Below are positions 5,646 to 14,695 of a stretch of 23,681 nt of DNA, piece by piece. The stretch's first letter is position 1; every line of letters begins with the position of its first letter. The notes under the pieces were generated by a model. The model made no database searches and was not told the origin of the DNA. It worked only from the letters and a program-made list of their open reading frames with translations. Source of the DNA: an uncultured Candidatus Altimarinota bacterium (lineage in GTDB: Bacteria > Patescibacteriota > Gracilibacteria > CAIRYL01); the NCBI GenBank assembly GCA_947311645.1, contig CAMZKZ010000029.1:1-23681 (forward strand), given 5' to 3'. Position numbers and translations under genes: made by a program.

Positions 5646-6749
5646 ATGGCTCTTCAAATAGGTATTGTTGGACTTCCAAATGTTGGAAAATCAACACTTT
5701 TTAATGCAATTACAAAATCGTCTCAAGCAGCAGCTGAAAATTTCCCATTTTGTACTATCGACCCTAATATCGGAATGGTAGAAGTTCCTGACACTCGTAT
5801 AGACCAATTATCAGAAATTGTACAACCGCAAAAAATTATGAAATCGACAATTGAATTCGTAGATATTGCAGGGCTTGTAAAAGGAGCAAGTGAAGGAGAA
5901 GGACTTGGAAATAAATTTTTAGCAAATATTCGAGATTGCGATGCGATAGCAATGGTTGTACGATTTTTTGAAGATGGAAATGTTCATCATGTAGAAGGAA
6001 AAGTAGACCCAAAAGATGACAAAGAAGTAATAGAACTTGAACTTATAATGGCAGATATTCAAACTGTCGAAAAAGCAAGCCACAAAGCAAATAAAGATTC
6101 TCGTGGTGGTGCGAACCAAAAAGATGGAAAAATTCGAAAAGAATTATGCGATAGACTTTTACCATTTTTACAATCTGGGAAATCTGCACGAGATTTTGAA
6201 ATTATCGAAGAGGAAGAAGAGCTCGCTATTAAATCTCTTCATTTATTAACACGAAAACCGCAACTCTATATTGTTAATTTATCAGAAGAAGAATTTGTTG
6301 ATTTCAATGAAGACACCGCACGAAAACGACTTGATATATCAGAAAATGCTGTACTTGTACCAATTTGTGCAAAAGTAGAATGTGATTTAATAGACTTTGA
6401 CGAAGACGAAACTGCCGAAATGATGGAAGCGATGGGAATGAAAGAAAGCGGACTTAATTCGGTAATTCGAAGTGCATTTACACTCTTAAATCTTGAAAGT
6501 TACTTTACTGCAGGAGTACAAGAAGTACGAGCATGGACTATTAAAAAAGGAGCAACTGCACCAGAAGCTGCAGGAGTTATCCATACAGATTTTGCAAAGA
6601 AATTTATTAAAGGAGAAGTTTGCTCTGTAGAAGATTTTGTACGATATAACGGTTGGGCAGGAGTAAAAGAAAATGGTGCATTACGACTTGAAGGAAAAGA
6701 AGCAATAATTCATGATGGAGATGTATGCATGTGGAAAATCGGAGGATAA
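5646..6749 (+). CDS. ychF: Redox-regulated ATPase YchF (Obg-like)
   Basis: A 367-residue P-loop protein of the Obg family that binds ATP rather than GTP and associates with ribosomes. The Walker A motif GLPNVGKST is at 9-17 and G3 DIAG at 73-76. The G4 site is NLSE (211-214), fitting the N-x-x-E of ATP-preferring YchF rather than NKxD. A histidine pair at 114-115 matches the position of the catalytic His in YchF. The C-terminal TGS domain (about 282-365) contains the typical VIHTDFAKKFIKGEV stretch. Length is normal. It heads a long plus-strand run, with 26 bp to the ABC-F gene. The start has an A-rich leader and no Shine-Dalgarno motif. Confidence 0.96.
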   Translation: MALQIGIVGLPNVGKSTLFNAITKSSQAAAENFPFCTIDPNIGMVEVPDTRIDQLSEIVQPQKIMKSTIEFVDIAGLVKGASEGEGLGNKFLANIRDCDAIAMVVRFFEDGNVHHVEGKVDPKDDKEVIELELIMADIQTVEKASHKANKDSRGGANQKDGKIRKELCDRLLPFLQSGKSARDFEIIEEEEELAIKSLHLLTRKPQLYIVNLSEEEFVDFNEDTARKRLDISENAVLVPICAKVECDLIDFDEDETAEMMEAMGMKESGLNSVIRSAFTLLNLESYFTAGVQEVRAWTIKKGATAPEAAGVIHTDFAKKFIKGEVCSVEDFVRYNGWAGVKENGALRLEGKEAIIHDGDVCMWKIGG

Positions 6750-6775
6750 TTATTATTTAAAACTGTACTTGCGCA

Positions 6776-8587
6776 ATGTTACATATTCACAATATTTCAA
6801 AATCTTACGGAGTAAAACCGCTGTTTTCAGATGTTTCTTTTACAGTAGGTGAAAAAGAAAAAATTGGAATTATTGGAAGAAATGGATATGGAAAAAGTAC
6901 TCTTTTCAATATTATAACAGAAGAAGAACTTCCAGATAGTGGATCTATTGATATACCAGAATGGTACTCAATTCGAAAACTTGAACAGCATTTACGATTT
7001 GAAAAAGAAACACTACTCGAACAAGTGGCATTTGGATTACCAGACCATGAACGCACTGAAATATGGAGAGCAAAATCAATTTTAATGGGACTTGGATTTC
7101 AAGAAGAAGATTTCACAAAAAGCCCTTTTGATTTTTCAAGTGGATACCAAATTCGTATTCGACTTGCACAAGCTCTTGTTTCTCAATGCGAACTCCTCTT
7201 GCTTGATGAACCAACGAATTATCTTGATATTGTGTCTCTTCGATGGCTGAGTCAGTTTTTACGAAATTGGGAAAAATCTTTTCTTCTCATTACCCATGAT
7301 ATTGGTTTTATGGAATCCGTGGTAACACATAGTGCAATTATTCATAGAGGGAAAATTCGAAAAATGAAGGGGTCTCCTACCAAACTTTTACATCAAATTG
7401 AAAAAGATGAAGAAGTCTATGAAAAAACACGACTTGGAGATGTAAAAAAACAAGCAAAAACAGAACATTTTATTAAAAATTTTCGTGCAGGAGCACGATC
7501 TGCTGGACTCGTACAAAGTCGTATAAAAATGCTTGATAAACAAGAAAAAAGAGAAAAACTTGAAAAACTTCCTCAAATTAGATTTAACTTTCCTGCAATA
7601 CAATTTAATGGAGATTTTTTAATGGAAGCACATAATATAGATTTTGGATACACTCCAGAACATCTCTTAATTAAAAAATTAAATTTTGCAATTAACGGAA
7701 ACGATAGAATCGCAATTATTGGACGAAATGGAAAAGGGAAATCTACCCTTTTGCGATTATTATCAGAAGCAGAAAGACCGCTTTCTGGACATTTTAAAAA
7801 ATACCATACCCTCACACGAGGGTATTTTGGACAAGAAGCAGAAAATACTATTTGGAACGAAGAAACTATTTTATCAGAGTTTTTTAGTGTAAAAAATATC
7901 AAAGAAACACAGGCTCGAAATATTGGAGCATCGCTTTTATTTACAGGAAATGATATAAAAAAGAAAATTTCACAACTTTCAGGTGGAGAGCGTGCACGGG
8001 TTCGACTTGGAAAACTTATGCTCCAAAAACACCACCTCCTCTTACTTGATGAACCAACAAATCATCTTGATATAGAATCAGTACAAAGACTCATAGAATC
8101 ACTTGAAAACTTTGAGGGATCTCTTGTTATTATTAGTCATGACGAACGACTTCTTTCCCGTGTTGCAAATAAACTCATTGTTTTTGACCACGATGAAATA
8201 TCTATTCTTCATGGTGGATACGAAGAATTTTTAGAAAAAGGTGGTTGGGGTGATGATATCGATATCAATGGCGGAAAAACGAATAAAGATGAGGATGATG
8301 AAAATACTGCAAAAAATCAATTTAAACTCCGAAAAGAAAATCAAAAACGACACAGACAAGTTATTTCTCAACAACAAAATAAAGAAGATGAAAACAAAGA
8401 AAAACAAAAAAAAATAGAAAAACTTTCTTTTAAATTACACAAAGCAATTCGAAATGCGAACTCCCCTCTTGTTGCAAGCATAGGAAAAGAAATGAAACAA
8501 CTTGAAAAAGAAATACAACAAAATGAAGAAGCAATAGAAGATTTAATTTTAGAAGAATTAGAACTTGAAGAAATATTAGAAATCTAA
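6776..8587 (+). CDS. ABC-F family ATP-binding protein (ribosome-associated)
   Basis: A 603-residue protein with two ABC ATPase domains and no membrane segments, which defines ABC-F factors acting at the ribosomal E site. Domain 1: Walker A GRNGYGKST (34-42), Walker B LLLLDEPTNYLD (140-151), but its signature reads SSGYQ (121-125) instead of the usual SGGxx. Domain 2: Walker A GRNGKGKST (316-324), signature LSGGE (401-405), Walker B LLLLDEPTNHLD (421-432). The interdomain linker (about 205-265) is helical and basic, as expected for the P-site tRNA-interacting motif. Residues 510-603 form a charged coiled coil like the Uup/YdiF C-terminus. The subfamily (Uup, EttA, YdiF-like) is not certain. 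It sits between ychF, another ribosome-linked ATPase, and a hydrolase gene. Confidence 0.93.
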   Translation: MLHIHNISKSYGVKPLFSDVSFTVGEKEKIGIIGRNGYGKSTLFNIITEEELPDSGSIDIPEWYSIRKLEQHLRFEKETLLEQVAFGLPDHERTEIWRAKSILMGLGFQEEDFTKSPFDFSSGYQIRIRLAQALVSQCELLLLDEPTNYLDIVSLRWLSQFLRNWEKSFLLITHDIGFMESVVTHSAIIHRGKIRKMKGSPTKLLHQIEKDEEVYEKTRLGDVKKQAKTEHFIKNFRAGARSAGLVQSRIKMLDKQEKREKLEKLPQIRFNFPAIQFNGDFLMEAHNIDFGYTPEHLLIKKLNFAINGNDRIAIIGRNGKGKSTLLRLLSEAERPLSGHFKKYHTLTRGYFGQEAENTIWNEETILSEFFSVKNIKETQARNIGASLLFTGNDIKKKISQLSGGERARVRLGKLMLQKHHLLLLDEPTNHLDIESVQRLIESLENFEGSLVIISHDERLLSRVANKLIVFDHDEISILHGGYEEFLEKGGWGDDIDINGGKTNKDEDDENTAKNQFKLRKENQKRHRQVISQQQNKEDENKEKQKKIEKLSFKLHKAIRNANSPLVASIGKEMKQLEKEIQQNEEAIEDLILEELELEEILEI

Positions 8588-8606
8588 ATATCTTTAAAAA
8601 AATATT

Positions 8607-9305
8607 ATGAAATATCCATTTTCCGTAAATACAGGAACAACAGAAAATTCTACAGAGACCACAATACTCGAAGGATTTATTTTTGAACGAGGAGATGAAG
8701 AGCCAACTGTTTTATGCCTCCATGGAAATCAAGAAGAAAATAACCAAAAAGACATGCACCTCTTGGCAAATGCACTCCTCTCCAAAAAACTTTCAAGCGT
8801 AACATTCGACTTCTCGGGATTTGGAAAGAGTACAGGAAATTTTTCAGATTCTACTCTTGAAAAAAGATTTGAAGAAGCAAAAGATATTTCCCCATTTTTA
8901 GCACCAGAAATACCACTTATTGTATGTGCAACAGGAACAAATGCAATTCCTGCAATCAAACTTACAGAGTTTTATTCGATTAAAACTCTAATTTTATTTG
9001 CTCCAAACATAGAGAATCAAAAGCAAGACGAAGAAGAAAATAAAAAATATATACAGACTATTTTTGAAGAATTACAAATTACAAAACATCTTGAAAATTT
9101 CACAGGAAATCTTCTTATTATTAAAGGAAAAAACGACAGAATAGCTGATAAACCAGTTACAAATGCATATGTAAACGCTTTTACCAATACATATAAAAAA
9201 GAATTATTTGTTATTCCAAATGCAGACCATAATATTCATAAATTTTTAAAAGACAATACAGATATTTTTAAAACAATGATGAGTAAAATTGAAAAAATAG
9301 TATAG
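8607..9305 (+). CDS. Alpha/beta-hydrolase fold protein with altered nucleophile elbow
   Basis: A 232-residue single-domain alpha/beta-hydrolase. It has the strand and oxyanion segment TVLCLHGN (34-41), the segment SVTFDFSGFGKSTGNF (64-79) typical of serine aminopeptidase-like/BAAT-like hydrolases, a late acid (D177 in IIKGKNDRI) and a late histidine (H208 in NADHNIH). Where a GxSxG elbow is expected it reads VCATGTNA (106-113), with no serine. Thr109 or Thr111 might replace it, or the protein may be non-catalytic. There is no signal peptide, so it is probably cytoplasmic. Substrate unknown. It lies 19 bp after the ABC-F gene and 18 bp before the folate gene, probably in one operon. Confidence 0.8.
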   Translation: MKYPFSVNTGTTENSTETTILEGFIFERGDEEPTVLCLHGNQEENNQKDMHLLANALLSKKLSSVTFDFSGFGKSTGNFSDSTLEKRFEEAKDISPFLAPEIPLIVCATGTNAIPAIKLTEFYSIKTLILFAPNIENQKQDEEENKKYIQTIFEELQITKHLENFTGNLLIIKGKNDRIADKPVTNAYVNAFTNTYKKELFVIPNADHNIHKFLKDNTDIFKTMMSKIEKIV

Positions 9306-9323
9306 TTTTATATACTGATAACA

Positions 9324-9944
9324 ATGAATAAAGCAGAAATACGAAAAACATTTCAAACAATACGAAAAAATATTACGACAGAAAATAAAAACAAGTATTC
9401 TGAAATAATAACCGAAAAACTCAAAAATACTATAAAAACATATAGTAGGAAAAATACAACACTTACTATTTGTATCTTTGCAGGAACAAAACATGAACCC
9501 AATATAACACCGCTTCTTTCTTTTTTTGAACAAGAAATAAAAGAGAAAAAAATTGCTTTTTACTTTCCAAAATGTGACATCAACAATACAAATACTACAA
9601 ACACTATGGATTTTTATTCTGTAGAAACCATAGCAGATTTAGAATATATACACCCTACTTTTCACATATTAGAACCAAATAAAAATTGCAAAATACTCGA
9701 TATCTATAAAACACAAATAGATATTTTTATAATTCCTGCAGTAAGTATAGACGAAAAAAATAATAGAATAGGAATGGGTGCAGGATTTTATGATAGATAT
9801 TTTCATAAATATTTTGCAATTCATGAGAAAAAAAAGAGTACAATACTCTGCACCCTTTTTTCTGCACAAATTTCACGCACTCTTTTCACAAAATATATCG
9901 ATACCTTTGATATTCCTGCAGACACCGTTGTAACAGAGTTGTAA
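9324..9944 (+). CDS. 5-formyltetrahydrofolate cyclo-ligase
   Basis: A 206-residue protein of the MTHFS family, which uses ATP to convert 5-formyl-THF to 5,10-methenyl-THF and so returns a stored folate to one-carbon metabolism. The diagnostic C-terminal motif RIGMGAGFYDRYF (148-160) corresponds to the usual RLGYGGGYYDRFL; the second glycine position reads Ala. The N-terminal start NKAEIRKTFQTIRK matches the family's K-x-x-LR pattern, and KHEPNITPL (56-64) fits the substrate-binding E-P region. The sequence is rich in Asn, Ile and Lys, in line with the AT content. It precedes gyrB by 54 bp. Confidence 0.9.
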   Translation: MNKAEIRKTFQTIRKNITTENKNKYSEIITEKLKNTIKTYSRKNTTLTICIFAGTKHEPNITPLLSFFEQEIKEKKIAFYFPKCDINNTNTTNTMDFYSVETIADLEYIHPTFHILEPNKNCKILDIYKTQIDIFIIPAVSIDEKNNRIGMGAGFYDRYFHKYFAIHEKKKSTILCTLFSAQISRTLFTKYIDTFDIPADTVVTEL

Positions 9945-9998
9945 GTAAAAAATAAATTTGTTAAGCTCAATATAGCGTTTTTATTTATATAAAAAATT

Positions 9999-11960
9999 AT
10001 GACGGATCAAAATTATTCAGCAGATAATATTCAAGTACTCGAAGGATTAGAAGCTGTACGAAAACGACCAGGAATGTATATTGGATCAACAGATGAAAGA
10101 GGGTTACACCATCTTTTATGGGAAATTGTTGATAATTCAATTGATGAAGCAATGGCAGGATATTGTGATAAAATTCGTATTACATTTTTAGCAGACGGAG
10201 GAATTTCTGTGCTTGATAATGGGCGAGGAATTCCCGTAGACAAGCACTCAAAGACTGGAAAATCTGCACTTGAAACTGTTTTAACAGTATTACATGCAGG
10301 TGGAAAATTTGGTGGAGGAGGATACAAAGTATCTGGAGGTCTTCATGGAGTAGGTTCAAGTGTTGTAAATGCACTTTCTACAAAATTAAAAGCCAAAGTT
10401 TTTCGAGACAATAAAGTCTGGGAACAAAGCTATACCATTGGAAAACCAGATGGAGAAATTCAAGAAACAGGAACATGTAAAAAAACAGGAACAGAAATTA
10501 CATACTACCCTGATGATACAATTTTTGAAACACTTGAGTATAACCTTGAAACAGTATATACACGAATTCGACAACAAGCATATCTTACAAAAGGAATAGA
10601 GCTTTCAATTGTAGATGAACGACAAAATCATGAAAAATCTAAATATCGATTTTATTTTGAAGGAGGAGTTGCTGCTTATGTTCGACATATAAATGAACCG
10701 AAAAATGCAATTGCTGAAATTGTTTCTACAGAAACGGTAGAAGATGATGTCTCTGTAGAAGTTGCATTGCAATATACAGATTCATATACCGATACAATTT
10801 TAACATTTACTAATAATATTCATACTTCCGAAGGTGGAACACACCTTGCAGGATTTCGAACAGCATTAACAAAAACAATAAATGCATATGCACGAGAACA
10901 TAGTATTCTAAAAGACAAAGAAGAAAACTTAACTGCAGATGATGTAAAAGAAGGAATGACTGCAATTGTTTCTGTTAAAGTTCCAGAACCACAATTTGAA
11001 GGACAAACAAAATCAAAACTGGGAAATAGTGAAGTACGAGGAATCGTAAATAGAGCATTCTCAAAAGAATTTTCTAAATACCTAGAAGAAAACCCAAAAG
11101 ATGCAAAACTGATTATTGGAAAATGCCTTTTAGCCGCACGAGCACGACTTGCAGCACGAGCAGCACGAGATACTGTTATACGAAAAGGAGCACTGGAAGG
11201 ACTTACCCTTCCTGGAAAACTTGCAGATTGTTCATCGAAAGATCCATCAAAATCTGAAATTTATATTGTGGAGGGAGATTCTGCCGGAGGTTCTGCAAAA
11301 CAAGGACGAGATAGAGATACACAAGCTATTCTTCCGTTAAAAGGGAAAATATTAAATACAGAACAAGCACGGCTTGATAAAATTCTTGCAAATAAAGAAG
11401 TGCGAAGTTTAATTGTTGCTCTTGGCGTAGGAATTGGAGAACAATTTGATATTGAAAAATTACGATATCATAAAATTGTAGTGATGACCGATGCCGATGT
11501 CGATGGGTTACATATTCGAACATTAATTATGACCTTATTTTATAGATATTTTAAACCTATTATCGAAGGAGGATTTTTATACATTGCAAATCCCCCACTG
11601 TTTAAATTAACAAAAGGAAAACAAGCTCAATATGCATATTCAGACGAAGAAAAAGATGAAATTATTCTCTCTTGGGGAGGATCTTTAGAAAATAACATAG
11701 ATGAGATAACTGATAAACCAGAAGAAATAGCGAAAAAAGTAAATATAGGAGTACAACGATATAAAGGGTTGGGAGAAATGAACCCCGAACAACTATGGGA
11801 AACAACTATGGATCCTGAAAAACGAACAATGTTTCATGTAACAATAAAAGATGCAGAAGCAGCTGATGCAATATTTAACACACTTATGGGGCCGGAAGTA
11901 CCTCCTCGTCGAAAATTTATTCAAGCTCACGCAAAAGATGCAGAAACAATTGATGTATAA
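9999..11960 (+). CDS. gyrB: DNA gyrase subunit B
   Basis: A 653-residue type IIA topoisomerase ATPase subunit that with GyrA introduces negative supercoils. The GHKL ATPase shows EIVDNSIDEAMAG (42-54), DNGRGIPV (73-80) and the lid GGLHGVGSSVVNALS (113-127). The transducer holds QTKSKLGNSEVRG, a GyrB-type QTK loop. The Toprim site has E425 in EGDSAGGSAKQGRDR and the acidic DADVD (498-502). The C-terminal segment QRYKGLGEMNPEQLWETTMDP is conserved. Length is that of the short GyrB type without the E. coli insert. ParE is less likely from the motifs. gyrA is not in the window. Many conserved arginines are CGA codons, which confirms CGA = Arg. Confidence 0.97.
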   Translation: MTDQNYSADNIQVLEGLEAVRKRPGMYIGSTDERGLHHLLWEIVDNSIDEAMAGYCDKIRITFLADGGISVLDNGRGIPVDKHSKTGKSALETVLTVLHAGGKFGGGGYKVSGGLHGVGSSVVNALSTKLKAKVFRDNKVWEQSYTIGKPDGEIQETGTCKKTGTEITYYPDDTIFETLEYNLETVYTRIRQQAYLTKGIELSIVDERQNHEKSKYRFYFEGGVAAYVRHINEPKNAIAEIVSTETVEDDVSVEVALQYTDSYTDTILTFTNNIHTSEGGTHLAGFRTALTKTINAYAREHSILKDKEENLTADDVKEGMTAIVSVKVPEPQFEGQTKSKLGNSEVRGIVNRAFSKEFSKYLEENPKDAKLIIGKCLLAARARLAARAARDTVIRKGALEGLTLPGKLADCSSKDPSKSEIYIVEGDSAGGSAKQGRDRDTQAILPLKGKILNTEQARLDKILANKEVRSLIVALGVGIGEQFDIEKLRYHKIVVMTDADVDGLHIRTLIMTLFYRYFKPIIEGGFLYIANPPLFKLTKGKQAQYAYSDEEKDEIILSWGGSLENNIDEITDKPEEIAKKVNIGVQRYKGLGEMNPEQLWETTMDPEKRTMFHVTIKDAEAADAIFNTLMGPEVPPRRKFIQAHAKDAETIDV

Positions 11961-11990
11961 AACTCTATAAAAATAATTTAATACAATACC

Positions 11991-12227
11991 ATGAAAACAA
12001 TACATACAGCACTTATCGCAAGTCTTGCACTTCTTTCAACATTTACACTTTCTGGATGCTCTGATGATGACAATACAAAGAATAATATATCTCCATCACC
12101 AACAATTTCAGAAACACTCACACCAGAAGAACAAAAAATGGTAAACGAATATATTGCCCCAACAACAAACCCTAAAGGAAAAATAATTGAAGCGAAAGAT
12201 CCACTTGTAGAATTATTAAGTAATTAA
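11991..12227 (+). CDS. Small putative lipoprotein
   Basis: A 78-residue protein with a signal peptide (MKTIHTALIASLALLSTFT) and a lipobox LSGC ending at Cys23, the expected site of lipid attachment after cleavage by signal peptidase II. The mature part is about 55 residues, Asp/Asn/Thr/Pro-rich at first and then probably helical (TPEEQKMVNEYI), with no recognised domain. It lies between gyrB (30 bp) and nadE (23 bp) on the same strand. Function unknown. Confidence is high that it is an exported lipoprotein and nil for a specific role. Confidence 0.75.
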   Translation: MKTIHTALIASLALLSTFTLSGCSDDDNTKNNISPSPTISETLTPEEQKMVNEYIAPTTNPKGKIIEAKDPLVELLSN

Positions 12228-12250
12228 TTTTCTTTCAACGCACTTTTTTT

Positions 12251-13036
12251 ATGAAAACTCTTCAACATACACTTGAAACAGAATTATACAGTTTTTTTCT
12301 ACAAACAAAAGCAAACAAAGCAATTATTGGAATATCAGGTGGAATTGACTCTGCTCTCACTTTAGCTATTGCAGTGCATGCACTGGGAAAAGAAAATATT
12401 TATGCATTACTCCTCCCCTATAAACTTGGGGAGGTTTCTTCGTATAAAAATTTTGAAGATGCAGAAGAAATTTGTAAACAATTTGGAGTTGAATATCAAA
12501 AAATTGAAATAGATACTTTTGTACAACCATACCTTTCTCTTCAGAGTTTAGATATTAAAAACTCAGAAAATCTCTTAATTCTTGGAAATACATTAGCACG
12601 CATTAGAATGACTCTATTATTTGCACATGCCAATACATTCAATGGAATTGTATTGGGAACATGTAATTTAACAGAAGTACTACTTGGCTATGAAACAAAA
12701 TTTGGAGATGGTGCTGCAGATGTTTCTGTAATTGGAAATTTATGGAAAAGAGAAGTCTACGAACTCGCAAAATTATACAATCTTCCAGAATCTTTTATTA
12801 CAAAAAAACCATCTGCTGAATTATATGCAAACCAATCAGATGAAGAAGAAATGGGATTTTCGTACGATGATGCGGAAAAAGTTTTACAACATATTAGAGA
12901 TAATAAGAATGAAATACCGCATACTATAGATAAAAAAACTCAAAATAAAATACATGAGATGTATAAAAAGTCGGAACATAAACGAACCCTATTACCCACT
13001 TTATTCCATACAAAAAATCTTTCACCTCTCGCATAA
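12251..13036 (+). CDS. nadE: NH3-dependent NAD+ synthetase
   Basis: A 261-residue NAD synthase that amidates nicotinic acid adenine dinucleotide using ATP and ammonia, the last step of NAD synthesis. The PP-loop SGGIDS is at 29-34, NTLARIRM at 113-120 is the usual N-x-x-ARxRM motif, and GTCNLTEVLLGYETKFGDGAAD (136-157) corresponds to the family's GTGNKSE-x-x-x-GYxTKYGDG stretch. There is no N-terminal nitrilase domain, so it depends on free ammonia rather than glutamine. The stop codon overlaps the next start by one base (TAATG), a sign of translational coupling to the downstream exported protein gene. Confidence 0.95.
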   Translation: MKTLQHTLETELYSFFLQTKANKAIIGISGGIDSALTLAIAVHALGKENIYALLLPYKLGEVSSYKNFEDAEEICKQFGVEYQKIEIDTFVQPYLSLQSLDIKNSENLLILGNTLARIRMTLLFAHANTFNGIVLGTCNLTEVLLGYETKFGDGAADVSVIGNLWKREVYELAKLYNLPESFITKKPSAELYANQSDEEEMGFSYDDAEKVLQHIRDNKNEIPHTIDKKTQNKIHEMYKKSEHKRTLLPTLFHTKNLSPLA

Positions 13037-13677
13037 TGTCACAAAAATATCCATCTTTTTCAAATATAAAAATAATATTTTTTACACTCATTGGGATATT
13101 TTCACTTTTTATTCTCTGGGGAAATCTCCAAAACTATTCAGCAAATATTACTGATAATACCGCATTTTCTGATGAAGAAAAAACAACATTTGTTACTGCA
13201 CTTACAGAAAATAACACTCGCTATTTTTCAAAATTATCATCTGGAACCATACTAATAGATACACTTAATTCATTTAAGCACATACTTGATATTAAAACAG
13301 AAACCCACGAAGATTCTCTTTTCTTCTCTTTTTTAGGACTTAAAAAAGAGAGCTCTATACTTCACAATGTATACGGAATATATAACAAAACCAAAAATAC
13401 AATTTCTCTTTCTCCACCCCTTTCTGTATCTCTCAATCTTGATACCCAACACGCAACACTTACCATTACAAACACATCAAAAGAAATTTTTCCAGCGGAT
13501 AAAACACTTATTATATTGCCATATAATATTACAATACAGTCAGATAAAACAGATATTTTACAAGAAAATGAAACAAAAACATATTTTATAACCAAAGAAT
13601 TAACACAATTTCCCCATATTACATTTATTGAAAGTGTTAGTTATGGATACAAAGCAAAAGTCATTCTACAAAAATAA
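13036..13677 (+). CDS. Membrane-anchored extracytoplasmic protein of unknown function
   Basis: A 213-residue protein. Residues 11-28 are one hydrophobic helix after a short basic N-terminus, a signal anchor. The remainder is hydrophilic, Thr/Asn/Ser-rich, and from about 125 looks beta-rich with alternating patterns (VSLNLDTQHATLTITNTS, KTLIILPYNITIQ), which could be an Ig-like fold. I do not recognise the family. It is coupled to nadE by a one-base stop/start overlap and precedes the metal transporter gene by 40 bp. The position gives no clear functional hint. Confidence 0.7.
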   Translation: MSQKYPSFSNIKIIFFTLIGIFSLFILWGNLQNYSANITDNTAFSDEEKTTFVTALTENNTRYFSKLSSGTILIDTLNSFKHILDIKTETHEDSLFFSFLGLKKESSILHNVYGIYNKTKNTISLSPPLSVSLNLDTQHATLTITNTSKEIFPADKTLIILPYNITIQSDKTDILQENETKTYFITKELTQFPHITFIESVSYGYKAKVILQK

Positions 13678-13717
13678 TCATAAAAATTACCTCATTATAT
13701 TATCTCATTATATTACC

Positions 13718-14695
13718 ATGCATTCTCATTCTCATGCTCATTCTCACCAATCAACGAATAAGAAATTTTTATCCATCAGTCTTATTCTTTCTATCTTTTT
13801 AGCACTTGCTAAATCAATAATAGGATTTTTCATTGGCTCTCCTGCACTCATAGCCTCTAGTATTGATAGTACAATGGATGCATTTTCCACTTCAATCAAT
13901 CGATTTATTTTAAATATTTCGAGCAAACCTGCAGACTTCGAACACCCCTTTGGACATGGAAAATTTGAAGCATTTTCCGGATTACTCCAAGGAATATTTG
14001 TAACAATAACATCTCTTTCTCTTCTTTTGTATTCTGTAATACAAATTTTTCAGAATACTTTACCTACAGAAGATTTAGAAAATGCCTCATCAGCATTCGT
14101 TATTTTACAGGACTTTCAAATTCTTGGAATACTTATAATTGTCATTTCTATTATCACTCCACTTCTGCTTTCATATTATATGAAAAAACAAGCAGAAAAA
14201 TCGAAATCTCTTATTCTTGAAGCAGAACATTCACATTTTTACGCTGATGGACTTATGAATAGTGGAGTACTAATAGGGCTTCTTTTTTCATACTTCTATA
14301 ATATTTATTGGATAGATAGTATTATTGGAATTGGAATTGCTTTATGGCTTATCTGGAATATAAAAGACCTTATTATAGAAAGTTTTAATGTCCTTACCGA
14401 TAAAAAACTTCCATGTACTATTATCAAAACACTTACCACAATACTTGATGAAGAGAAAAAAAATACCGATACAAATAGCATAAAAGGTTGGCATGATCTT
14501 CAAACACGACGATCTGGAAGTGAGTATCATATAAATATCCACCTTGAATTTGAAGATACAACATCACTCCTCAATGCACATAAACAATCTGATATTATAG
14601 AAGAAAAAATTAAAAAAAATTACCAAAATGCTATAATATTAACACATTTTGATTTACACTCTGAATATTTATCCACTGACATATGCATGAAATAA
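13718..14695 (+). CDS. Cation diffusion facilitator (CDF) metal efflux transporter, FieF/YiiP-like
   Basis: With the start at 13718 the protein has 325 residues and begins with a histidine-rich stretch (MHSHSHAHSHQS), typical of CDF transporters; a longer frame from 13628 would overlap the previous gene by 50 bp and is less likely. Six helices are seen between 15 and 222. Metal-site residues are D50 and D54 in TM2 (SSIDSTMDAF) and H173 and D177 in TM5 (HFYAD), giving the DD-HD set of E. coli YiiP, a zinc/iron exporter. The CDF signature HPFGHGKFEAF is at 76-86. The cytoplasmic C-terminal domain (about 230-315) has HDLQTRRSGSEYHINIHLEF. It exports divalent metal by proton antiport. Its end overlaps the Hsp20 gene by 13 bp. 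Confidence 0.92.
   Translation: MHSHSHAHSHQSTNKKFLSISLILSIFLALAKSIIGFFIGSPALIASSIDSTMDAFSTSINRFILNISSKPADFEHPFGHGKFEAFSGLLQGIFVTITSLSLLLYSVIQIFQNTLPTEDLENASSAFVILQDFQILGILIIVISIITPLLLSYYMKKQAEKSKSLILEAEHSHFYADGLMNSGVLIGLLFSYFYNIYWIDSIIGIGIALWLIWNIKDLIIESFNVLTDKKLPCTIIKTLTTILDEEKKNTDTNSIKGWHDLQTRRSGSEYHINIHLEFEDTTSLLNAHKQSDIIEEKIKKNYQNAIILTHFDLHSEYLSTDICMK

Noticed and set aside
13628..13717. Longer start for the CDF transporter
   Set aside because: It would overlap the preceding gene by 50 bp and add non-homologous residues before the His-rich start that CDF proteins commonly have.
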